Notes under the pieces: generated by a model | Database searches by the model: none | Told to the model about the DNA's origin: nothing | The model's input: the letters and a program-made list of their open reading frames with translations, nothing else | Made by a program: the position numbers and the translations under genes | From: Sinohyriopsis cumingii | Lineage: Eukaryota > Mollusca > Bivalvia > Unionida > Unionidae | DNA length: 64,000 bases | Direction: 5' to 3' | Assembly (NCBI GenBank): GCA_028554795.2 | Contig: CM068831.1 | Span: forward strand, 64,880,982-64,944,981 | In this document: positions 1 to 10,600 of the stretch, one piece after another | Layout: the number at the start of each line of letters is the position of its first letter | How positions within the stretch are numbered: the stretch's first letter is position 1

Positions 1-60
1 ACAAGCATAAGGGTGAAAATGCATTTTGCACATACTCATTATGTGACATTTTGCAAATAT

Positions 61-408
61 TCCACATTGCAAAAGAACACACCTGACCTAGTCCATCCAA
101 TGGGAAATAACTTAATTTTTCTAAGAACCCTCATGATAGACCTATCCAATGGGAAATGACCCCAAACTAATAAACATGTTTCTTATTAATATTATTAAGG
201 ATTATAACCACCTATATAGACACCTCTTTATAGATCCACATTGCAAAAGAACACACCTGACCTAATCCATCCAATGGGAAATAGCTTAATTTTTCTAAGA
301 ACCATCATGATAGACATATCCAATGGGAAATGACCCCAAACTAATAAACATGTTTCTTATTAATATTATTAAGAATTGTAACCACCTATATAGACACCTC
401 TTTATAGA
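61..408. repeat. Two-copy tandem duplication, 174 bp each
   Basis: Copies 61-234 and 235-408 are near identical, each beginning tccacattgcaaaagaacac and ending tctttatagat. There are only a few substitutions between copies, so the duplication is recent. Confidence 0.9.
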
Positions 409-1335
409 TCCTAGGCAATCTACACTCTTAATATCTTAAAACAGAATTTTATACACATGTACAAAATAAATTGCTATCTAATATCTAGATTATAGATGAT
501 CATTACAATTTACAGTCATGAATACAAATTACATATAGATACAGTTATGTACCAAGAGTTAAAAAATATAGATATACATTACACATTGAGGTTTGTCATT
601 TTTAAGATCAATAGGGGGATACAGACTGCCATGGGAAGTAGTCCAATACTATATAGTAAAGGTCTCTATATTTCGTTGTCAAGATACCTTAGTATGGATT
701 TTTTTCTGCCGGGTTGTGCATATTGTATTATTTTAATTTGAGATAATAATAAATGTATTAATGTTTTATTCAGTATTTGAGCCAGTGTTAGAAAACATAA
801 TAATTATGAGTTTATATACAATTGGCATACAATTGGTCATTTTTTCTTGTGCTTCCATATTTTGTCTGTTATCACATTATCACAGTTAATTTGACAGGCT
901 GGAAGTTTTCTTGATGGTGTCCAGGTTGATAGACAGGTTGGTATGAGTCCTCTGGCAGCACACGTTTCCATCTAACCACACTGAATGCTTCTTTTAAAAA
1001 AAACTAACATAGCTAATCTAGAATGATTTTGTTTAAATCTACTAATTTTGTTAACCAGGGAACCAGTAAAGATAGGGGTAGATGATATACTATGTTTAAG
1101 AGGATCAGGTCTTTAAATTTTGTGTAGTATAATTGAATATACAACACTGTTGTATGAGATAAAGATATATCCCTAAATTAGGGCCTCATTCAACATACTT
1201 GGCAAAGTCCTATGTTAATCTTGTTTTTCCATTGGTCAGTAATTAGGTTTCCTCAAGATAACCTCAATGGGGATTATGGGATATTAACCAATTTGGTTTG
1301 TGACTTAATATTGATAACACGTTGAATGTATTACA
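409..1335. other. Intronic or intergenic sequence without recognised features
   Basis: AT-rich sequence with only short, stop-bounded frames. I see no splice-bounded exon or element ends. Confidence 0.5.
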
Positions 1336-1637
1336 TTTCCAGCATTCCATGACATCACTTACAGTAGTTATGCCCCCTGATTGCACGTCTTCCTGATTTT
1401 GGTTTCTGCAGCTTGAATTTAGAAATGTGTGTTGGATTTCAATCATATTTGGTGTGCAGCTTTATGGTGATGAGACCTAGAAAGTTTTAAATTTCCAGCA
1501 TTCTATGACTTCATGTACAAGAGTTGTGCCCCCTGATTGCATGTCTCCCTGATTTTGGTTTGTGCAGCATGAGTTTACAGATGTATGTTGGATGTCAATC
1601 ATATTTGTTGTGCAGCTTTATGGTGATGAGACCTTAA
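1336..1637. repeat. Two-copy tandem duplication, ~156 bp
   Basis: Copies start at 1336 and 1492, with tttccagcattc and gccccctgattgca shared. They are more diverged than the 61-408 pair. Related sequence (tttccagcattccatgacgt) recurs near 36145. Confidence 0.8.
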
Positions 1638-1694
1638 ATTAGTTCCAGTGTTCTTCAAATGTATTACCCAATCATACAATTTCTTAAAACGAGG

Positions 1695-1932
1695 GAGTCA
1701 TACCAAAAAACTTATAAAAATGGTGCTAACAGCTTCCTCGCTTGGCGTTCAGCATTAAGAGGTTAGTGTTAGGACTGGTTGGCCTGGTGTCAGGATAATG
1801 TGACTGGGTGGGACATCATGAAACATGTCTGTGGCATTATGCCCCAGTGCTAGACATCACTATAAAGTGCCACATTGCAGTCATCGTAGTAATATGACTG
1901 AAAAATTGTTATAGCTACGTTAAAAATCACAT
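1695..1932 (+). mobile_element. SINE-B copy, 5' truncated
   Basis: It starts inside the element (gagtcatacca) and continues through ggataatgtgactgggtggg, catgatgcccc-type sequence and the aagtgccacattgcag segment to taaaaatcaca. The tRNA-like head is missing. It matches the bodies of the full-length SINE-B copies elsewhere in the window. Confidence 0.82.
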
Positions 1933-3589
1933 CTTAAAAGGAGGAAAATAAATGTGGCAACTGTTTATTGTCATTTTGGGGAAGAGATCATGTGTGAATT
2001 CTAATGTAAGATGATCATGGTTTGGCTCCTGAAATTTCGTATACATGTATTTTTCTCTTACACAAAAAAACCTCTTTAAAAGTATGAAAAATAATGTGTA
2101 AAAAGTTTACTCAGATATAACACTGGACTTTGCTAATGTTGCAAATTTGTGATTTTTTTCCTTATTGGAGACAAAATATACCACCTGGTGCTTTTTGTTT
2201 TGCAACATTGTTGGCTGTTTAAACTTATATATGCAATCTCGGGTTTGGAGTGGGGAAATTCACAGGCATCATGAAAGGAAGCTGCACACCAGATATAAAG
2301 TGCACTGGAACCTTATCTATTGTTACATAAACAAATTCTTCAAGTTCATATTGATAAACCATCTTAACATTGGACTGCTATATCATAATCCACTTATTCT
2401 GACATTTGTATGCTGTGATGTATTCCAGTAGTTGTGCTGCCAGGCTAGCTACAATTAACCAATCTTTGAAGTCAGGAACAGTGACTTCTACCATCAACCA
2501 AATGATTACCTTGAAAGCATTGATTGTTCTATATAAATACTAAGCAAATGCAAAAACATTCAGTCTCAGTCAATTTTCTCCAATTATTTGATGTTGCAGC
2601 TGCAATAAGAAACTGGCATTTGTTTGGTCCTCCAAATCTGTCATTTAAGTAGTGACTTCAATAACACGTGCACCCCACATCAAAGAAAGATGACTACAAT
2701 CATCAGTAAAAACTGAGTCTTTCATTAAAGGAAGTCAGCACCAAAATTCAGTAAAATCAATTGAATCAAATGGATTGTTGCATTTTCCAATGTGACTGGA
2801 ACAAGCTTATTGTGACATGAACGTTTCCTTTTTACAGGAAAAACAGTTATAATTACGATCACTACCAAAGGGAGCATAAAACGCAAATTTAATTTCCAAT
2901 CCTTTGAAACCATAGATATCTGGCCATCAAGTTAATTAAAAATGTGATATCTCACAAAGGTGTTTATTACATATTTTAATTTGTTCACATGTTATCATTT
3001 TCCTATCAGCAGCCTCATCTCTTGGGTAGCCTTGGCAAGATGATAACTGTCTCCAGCTGACCAAAATCTAGACCAGTTTAAATACATGTACATGTATATA
3101 ACCATAGCTACATGCTACTGGCAATAATATCATAGTGAATTGTTAGTGACAATTGGATATAGATCAAATGAGGACTAACATTTTTTGATATGTGTTATTT
3201 GTGTTTTCTAATGGAGTGTGACTGATACATACATTTTATAACATGTGGTCTGTATTCAGATTCATAGATTTTTCATATACACGTACAGTACTTAATGTAT
3301 TATGAATTGTACTACACTTATGTAAGTTGCTAATATACAAGTGGTTTTCTGACTAGTTAGTCTTCATTTAATCAAAAGCATGTATTTTTGTGCACACATT
3401 TTTGATCAGCCATCTTTATGGTACATGCATCATTTTCTTCAGCTAACCAACTTGGTTGGTTATAACACAGTCTCTATAAACATGGTCAGGTTCTGTGGAC
3501 CCCAACCACCATGTTATAGTGGAATCACACTGCATCTAGTACTGCATCTGAATTAGTATAAATGCAGACAGATTGAAAAATGGATAATG
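1933..3589. other. No recognised features
   Basis: AT-rich non-coding sequence. Reading frames of up to 88 codons here show no family resemblance or splice context. Confidence 0.5.
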
Positions 3590-3895
3590 AAAGTTTCTTT
3601 TACATGGACTTCAATTATTTAATACCTTTCTTTTCTCTTACCTCTGTTAACTCAAACATTATGCATACATCTCAGTTGTTTATTATCTTCCTTTTCTTTT
3701 TCAACTCAAATGGTATGCATACATTTCATTTGATTATTAACTTTCTTTTTGCTTTTAACTCAAACATTATTCATTTATTTTCAGTTAATTATTACCATTC
3801 CTTTTCCATTTAACTCAAATGGTATGCATACATTGTATTATTTAATACTTTCCTTTTCTCTTTTAATTCAAACATTAAGCATTCATTTCACTCTC
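3590..3895. repeat. Degenerate minisatellite
   Basis: Repeats of a pyrimidine-rich block ending taactcaaa(c/t) and (a/t)tgcatacat, period about 55-60 bp, roughly five copies with indels. Confidence 0.65.
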
Positions 3896-4650
3896 AAAAG
3901 CTCACAGTTCTTTTATTGTACATATTAGCACACGAAATAATTGGCCAGTTGTTATGACCCTGGAGAGGTGGTTGCCCTTTAACAGTCGTGTGCTTTCTTC
4001 CTAAAATAAAATTTATAAAAAGATTCATTAAAAAATGGAGAAGTTTTCATAGAAACAAATTAGAGGTTTAAAATAAATTGGGAAGGAGTAAAATAATCAA
4101 AAATCGCAGGAAACCATGCAAGGGAAAATAGGACAACATGGTGGAAGTTTTAGCATTACAAGCTTCTGGACCATTAGAGGATGAATTGAATGCATGATGT
4201 TGGATTTAATTGTGGGATTTTAAAGTCTATTTATTCGAAATTTCTTTTTTAATTTTTCAGGTTGTTTGCATTCTTAATACATTTTTAGATGCAGCACAAG
4301 ATAGCATTAACTATGCCATTGAAACCATTAATAATTGAAGTGTTTGAATGTAATTAAAGCTAAAAAGCTTAGTTCCTTCAAATTTTTCCTATTCTGGTTA
4401 CCACATTGTGCTAAAGAAAGGGATGTAACTTCAGCTTGACTACTACATGACTTCTTAGTGCTCTATGTGAACTTGATTCATATTAAAAGTCTGCCATGAA
4501 AATATTGACTTGGGAATATTAAATATCCATTATACTGATATTTATGCAGGACAATATCTGAGTTATAATTCTCTTATACCAGTGAGAGTTGCTGTTACTC
4601 CATATCCCCCACCACCACACCATCTTGGTTAGCAAAAAATTTGAGTCAAG
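3896..4650. other. No recognised features
   Basis: A possible acceptor (aatttttcag, 4260) leads into a short open frame that ends at a stop without a donor, so no exon is called. Confidence 0.45.
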
Positions 4651-5735
4651 CTAAAGATTTATAGAAGGAAGAGCTGTACTTGTGTCAAGCTAATGATTTA
4701 TAGAAGGAAGAGCTGTACTTGTGTCAAGCTAATGATTTATAGAAGGAAGAGCTGTACTTGTGTCAAACTAATGATTTATAGAAGGAAGAGCTGTACTTGT
4801 GTCATTAGCTAATGAGTTATAGAAGGAAAAGCTGTACTTGTGTCAAGCTAATGATTTATAGAAGGAAGAGCTGTACTTGTGTCAAGTTAATGAGTTATAG
4901 AAGGAAGAGGTGTACTTGTGTCAAGCTAATGATTTATAGAAGGGAGAGCTGTACTTGTGTCAAGCTACTGAGTTATAGAAGGAAAAGCTGTACTTGTGTC
5001 AAGCTAATGAGTTATAGAAGGAAGAGGTGTACTTGTGTCAAGCTAATGATTTATAGAAGGAAGAGCTGTCCTTGTGTCAAGCTAATGATTTATTAAGGAA
5101 GAGCTGTACTTGTGTCAAGCTAATGAGTTATAGAAGGAAGAGGTGTACTTGTGTCAAGTTAATGAGTTATAAAAGGAAAAGGTGTACTTGTGTCAGGCTA
5201 ATGATTTATAGAAGGAAGAGCTGTACTTGTTGTCAAGCTAATTAATATTGGGACCCCTGTATGAATTAATATTGGGACTCCTGTCAGAATTAATATTGGG
5301 ACTCCCTGTCATTATTTAGGAAGAGCTTTACTTGTGTTGAGCTAATGATTTATAGAAGGAAGAGGTGTACTTGTGTCAAGCTAATGAGTTATTGAGGAAG
5401 AGGTGTACTTGTGTCAAGCTAATGAGTTATAAAAGGAAGGGCTGTACTTGTGTCATGCTAATGAGTTATAAAAGGAAGAGGTGTACTTGTGTCAAGCTAA
5501 TGATTTATAGAAGGAAGTGCTGTACTTGTGTCAAGCTAATGAGTTATTGAGGAAGAACTTTACTTGTGTCATGCTAATGATTTATAGAAGGAAGTGCTGT
5601 ACTTGTGTCACGCTAATGATTTATAGAAGGAAGAGCTGTACTTGTGTCAAGCTATGAGTTATTAAGGAAGAGCTGTACTTGTGTAAAGCAAATAAATTAT
5701 AGAAGGAAGAGGTAGGAATTAATATTGGGACCCCT
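4650..5735. repeat. 39-bp minisatellite, more than 20 copies
   Basis: The unit contains atttatagaaggaagagctg followed by tacttgtgtcaagctaatg. The length 39 is divisible by three, so long artificial open frames appear (period of 13 residues, YRRKSCTCVKL). It is interrupted at about 5240-5312 by blocks of a second repeat, attaatattgggac. Confidence 0.9.
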
Positions 5736-5985
5736 GTAGGAATTAATATTGGGACCCCTGTAGGAACTAATATTGGGACTCCTGTCAGAATTAATATTGG
5801 CACTCCCTGTCAGAACTATTATTCAGATTCATATCTTCACTGTACATTGCCCATGTTCACACCAGCCACCCCTATAGGAACTAATATTGGGACTCCTGTC
5901 AGAATTAATATTGGGACTCCCTGTCAGAACTATTATTCAGATTCATATCTTCACTGTACATTTGCCCATGTTCACACCAGCCATG
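5712..5985. repeat. Second minisatellite plus ~118-bp duplication
   Basis: Tandem units of about 25 bp with aattaatattgggac(c/t)cctg. These are followed by two copies of a block containing cagattcatatcttcactgt and gttcacaccagcca. Confidence 0.8.
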
Positions 5986-6186
5986 TTTAACTTTACATGA
6001 TTATATACATGAAATTATTGTTGTATGTTTATTCTTGCAAGCTGAGGACATAATCTGCCACTTGTATTACATAAATGTTGTCTTCTTTATACTCCTTTTA
6101 ATCATGTTTTTCATGTGTGTTTTTTTCCAGTATATGCTTTGTTGAATAATCAAAGAGTATTTCCCTTAGAGTTTCTAAATATATCG

Positions 6187-6628
6187 TATATACTCACTTA
6201 TAAGTCAAGACCACCTGCAAATATTATAGACCCTAATCTACCATTATATAATGCATCAGCAGAATCGAGGTCTATATTACTCCTGATAACAGGGCCCCTA
6301 ATGGCCAAGTGGTCTAAAGCACTCACGATTACAGATCATTGCCATCTCTCATCTCTGTCTGTGTGGGTTCGAGTCTCAGGTTTGGTTAATGTGGGTATGT
6401 GAGAAAACCTGCCAGTAACTTCTCCTTGGTCATTGGTTCTTTCCAGGGTTTTCCCAGGTGGTTCTTCCACCATTTATACTGGCCGCTGTGTATAGCCTAT
6501 CTTGTGCTGAAAAATGGCATTAAACCCTACAACAACAACAACAACAACAACAACAACCAATAACCTGCATAGACTCAGATCTGCTGGTGCACTGTGTTTG
6601 TAAGGTTTATAGGTGGGTATATATTGTA
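6187..6628. mobile_element. MITE (tatatactcacttataa ends) split by a SINE
   Basis: The left end tatatactcacttataagtc at about 6190 pairs with the inverted right end aggtgggtatatatt near 6622. The interior shares 'agaccc..atctac' and 'agatctgctggtgca' with copies at 24045 and 45764. A SINE-A at 6290-6556 separates the two halves. Confidence 0.7.
6290..6556 (+). mobile_element. SINE-A, full length, inserted in a MITE
   Basis: The tRNA-like head has A-box-like sequence (tggccaagtggtctaaagc) and B-box-like sequence (gggttcgagtctc). The conserved 3' part is ggccgctgtgtatagcc with gaaaaatggcattaaaccc, followed by a CAA-repeat tail. It is a Pol III retroposon, not a functional tRNA gene. Confidence 0.85.
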
Positions 6629-6816
6629 GTAATTTATGTGAAAGCACTCCAGTCAGTTTTGTGTAACAGTGTGGTTTGTTCTTTCATTTTCCGGACTTTA
6701 TGTTTGTATCACTCACTAACCTTGTCTGCCTGCTTTTACATTCTTTTTATATAATGTTTGTAATTAATTGTTGCTTCCTTTTATTATGGCTGTTACCAAA
6801 GAAGCTTTCAGCTTTA

Positions 6817-6860
6817 TGTGTGTGTGTGTGTGTGTGTGTTTGTGTGTGCGCATGCGCATG
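6817..6860. repeat. TG microsatellite
   Basis: A run of tg dinucleotides, then a short gcgcatgcgcatgc purine-pyrimidine alternating tract. Confidence 0.9.
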
Positions 6861-7274
6861 CACCAGCCATCAGTAGAACATTATTTTATTTCCATCTTTC
6901 TAAAAAATAAATAAGTAAAATCTGGTTCAATTCAATCATTTATCTCACTCATTATTACATGTCTTGGATCACATACATGGGAGAAAAAATCCAGGTCATG
7001 AGATGAAAATTTAGTGTTTCCATGTTTAAATTTTGTAAATCCTTTTGTTAGGAAGTTACATTAATTCTAGAAGCAGGCATTATTGAGAAGTATGTTTTAT
7101 GTTTTTTCTGCTGTCACTCATGATTCCAATAAATCTAAGACAATTTGTGCAATGATGAGGATGCATTAGACACTAAAACTTTGTCATTGTAACCTACAAT
7201 TTAGATTCTGTTCAGTAGTTCTTTGTAATGTAGACCATGCCACAGAAGTGAGATCTTTTCTGTCTGCTTAAGAT

Positions 7275-7515
7275 TACCAGATAATGCAGCTACTAAAAAT
7301 TCATTGCCACTCTTGTTACTGACAATTGTCATGTTTATCACAAAAGGCCATGGTCACTTCTGTTACTTACATTTGTCATGTTTGTGTCACTGTCATTTGT
7401 CATGTTCAGCTGAAAAGTACTTGGCCATCTGTGCTATTGACAGTTGTCATGTTCATTAGAAAAGTTCATTGCCACTCATGTTACTGACAATTGTCATGTT
7501 CATTTCATTGACAAT
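7275..7515. repeat. Degenerate repeat just upstream of exon 1
   Basis: About five diverged units containing gttactgacaattgtcatgt. The motif gacaattgtc is itself palindromic. Confidence 0.65.
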
Positions 7516-7556
7516 GTAACTAAATTATTCTCTTGCAATATCTCAATTTCTTTCAG

Positions 7557-7674
7557 GCCCATGCATACCTGATGTTGGCAGTGTTGGATCGGCATCGGCT
7601 CTCAACTCTTGCACTGGCTCACAGGCACAGATATGGCCTGGATGGGGTCACAGAGGATCTGGAACCAGCCTACA
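7557..7674 (+). CDS. SEL1L3: SEL1L3 visible exon 1
   Basis: Acceptor ctttcag precedes GCC CAT GCA, and the donor is gtgagt. It encodes 39 codons plus one base (phase 0 in, phase 1 out), starting AHAYLMLAVLD. The segment is the helical pair of a Sel1 repeat rich in A, L, R and H. No upstream exon was recognised in bases 1-7556, so the preceding intron is at least 7.5 kb. Confidence 0.85.
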
Positions 7675-10600
7675 GTGAGTAGAGTGGGCTTTAAAATTTC
7701 AGATGCAATGCATTCTAAACTTTTATAATAAAAAAAGACATAAAGCATAATGCTGTAAATTATAATAATTTAAATAAATGTAAACTTTCTAAAAGTGATT
7801 TTGCAGTTTCAGATTTACTGCAAATGAATAATCATGCAAACTTTCTATCTTTCAGTCCTAAATGTCAAAATATCAGCCATTTTTTCTTCTTTGTGAGGTT
7901 CCTGAAAATATTACGGCTGTGTAAATCTTATAATTTTATAATTTACAGTACATCAATCTTGAATAAGCATTATTCTGCTTATTATGAACATAGGCTTACT
8001 TTTGAGATAGGCTCATAGTCTTTGAGATAAGTTGAGATAGAGTTACTTTTCAGATAGGTTTACTTTTGAGGTAGGCTAAGATAGGCTTTTGAGATGTCCT
8101 GAGTGAGACTTACATTTGAGATGTACTGAGATACGTTTACTGTTGAGATAGACTGAGGTAAGTTTACTTTTGAGATAGACTTAAATAAAAGTTACATTTG
8201 AGATAGACTTGCTTTTAAGATTTACTGGGATATGCTTACTTTTGAGATTGAGGTATGCTTACTTTGAGATAGATTGCTTTAAACTTACTTTTGAAATAGA
8301 CTCAAATTTACATTTGAGATATGCTGAGATAGGCATACATTTGAGATATGCTAAGATTACATTTGAGAAGATAGGCTTATATCTGAGAGAGACTGAGATA
8401 GGCTTGTTTTTCAGATATGCTAAGATTACATTTGAGAAGATAGGCTTACATTTGAGATAGACGGAGATAGGCTTGCTTTTCAGATATGCCTTTTATGAAG
8501 TAGAAATAAAGGTATATATTTGATAGAGCATCATTTTTGTGTCCAGGTGAAGCTCAGAATTTTTAAGTGTTCAGCATTTTTCCTTTTGTTTCAAAATAAT
8601 GAAGTTATGTGTATGTAATCTTTGTTGATGCTTGTTGTCATGGTAATGATTGTCGTATATAATTAGGAATATATATATATTTTTTTAAGTACACCCTTCT
8701 TTCTTCTCACATATATAAAATATAGGCATGATATAAAATATAGATATCATATAAAAGATATGCATGATATGAAATGTAGGCATGATGTGAAATATAGACA
8801 TAAAATATAGGCATGATATAAAATATAAACATGATATAAAATATAGGCATGATATGAAATATAGACATGATATAAAAGATATGCATGATAAACATACTCT
8901 CAGGGCAGTCTTTACTCCCCTTCCTAGCTGTATTGATGTCTTGTATTTAATAAATAGTACAGAACGCTTTCTGCAGTTATTCTTCAATAACAAATAACAT
9001 TGCATGGTGGCAGTGGTAAAAAAAAACAGGATTGAAATTATCAGAATTGAAAATGGCTTTATTTTAATTTACAAATCTGGACAAATTTGACTTTTTGAGA
9101 CCTGAAACTTGCAAAAAGTGGTTTCAGCACTTTGAATGCTTTCATCAAGTGTCTGGAAATTCAGGTAAATACCTTGATTTATTCCATAAAAAGTGAGGCT
9201 GAAGACATTTTGTCTTCATTCAACCTGACAGAGGAAGATCAAAAGAAGTTGAAGCCTGTGACAGATTCATGCGATATTTCATTCCAAAGAGTGATGTAAT
9301 TTTTGAAAGGGCAAAATGTAATCTAAGAAAACAGGAAGAGGGAAAAACAGTGGACAGTTTTGTTACAGCTGTCTAATTGTGATTTCGGGCCATGACATGA
9401 AATGATCAGAAATCGACTTTTAGCTGGACTGCGAGATTCAAAACTGTCAGAAAAATTGCAGTTAGATGCACATCTAACTCTTGAGTCTGCCATTAGTCAA
9501 GCTTGACAAAATGAGGCTGTGTAAAAGCAACAATCAACTATACAAGCAACTGGAGAATGAATGACTAAAATGGATGCAGTAAAATCATCTTCACTGAAAT
9601 GCGGAAAACAGAAACCTAAAATCCCAAAAGTTCAAAAGAATAGTGTCAGCAGAAAAGGATGCATGAGATGTAGAAAGAAAGTTAATCATTCTCAAGACCA
9701 ATGTCCAGCAAGAGAAGCAGAATGCTACAAGTGTAAAAGGGACACTATGCAAAATACTGTCTGTCAAAATCAGCAGTTTGCACAATAGAATCAAGAGTGG
9801 AAACTGGATTTCTAGGGACTATTAGCACAAAGAAGGGTCAGCCGTGGATAACGCATGTGAGATTAAACAACACTTCCCTTTTATTCAAGATTGATACTGG
9901 AGCTGGTGTGACTGTAATTCCTGAGAGGGATTTACGAAAAATCGGAGACCAAAAACTATCAAAGTTGATTAAAAACTGTATTGACCTGAAAACTCTGAAC
10001 TTAAAATGTTGGGAAAATTTACATGTGGACTGGAGTCGAAAATGCGTTCAGTGTACAAGACATATTTGTTGTAAAGGGACTGAATCAGGCACTCTTGGGC
10101 AGGCCCGCGATTCAGGCTGTCAAGATTATTGAACAGTTAAATATATCCTCAGTAGGTGCCTCAGATAAAAACTCACAAAATGCAAGCAAAATTAACGATA
10201 AATCCATAAATTTAGATAGGGATTATCATGAGAAATTCCCAAATTTGTTTAAAGGTCTAGGGAAAACAAAATGGTTCAGTAACATAACTCGGGACAAAAA
10301 TGCCAAACCTTGTGCCTTATCTACCCCAAGAAAGGCTCCTGTCCCTTTATTTCCCTTTATTGAATAACATTCAGTAGGAGTTGGATAGAATGGAAAAAAT
10401 GGGTGTTATTTCAAAAGTATGTGAGCCCACTGAGTGGTATGCGGCAATCGTTGTTCCGAAACCAAATGGTACAGTAAGAATTTGTGCTGATGTAACTAAA
10501 CTGAATGAATCTGTTAAAAGAGAGAACCACCCTCTACCATCAGTTAAAGATAGAATTCACAATGGTCACCAAGGCATAGTTAAATGCTGAGAACGTGCCT

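Noticed and set aside
4258..4340. Possible upstream SEL1L3 exon after an atttttcag acceptor
   Set aside because: The short open phase ends at a TGA with no usable donor and shows no Sel1-like pattern.
4812..5096. Open frame with a 13-residue cysteine-containing period
   Set aside because: Produced by a 39-bp minisatellite whose unit length is a multiple of three; no start context, splice sites or conservation.
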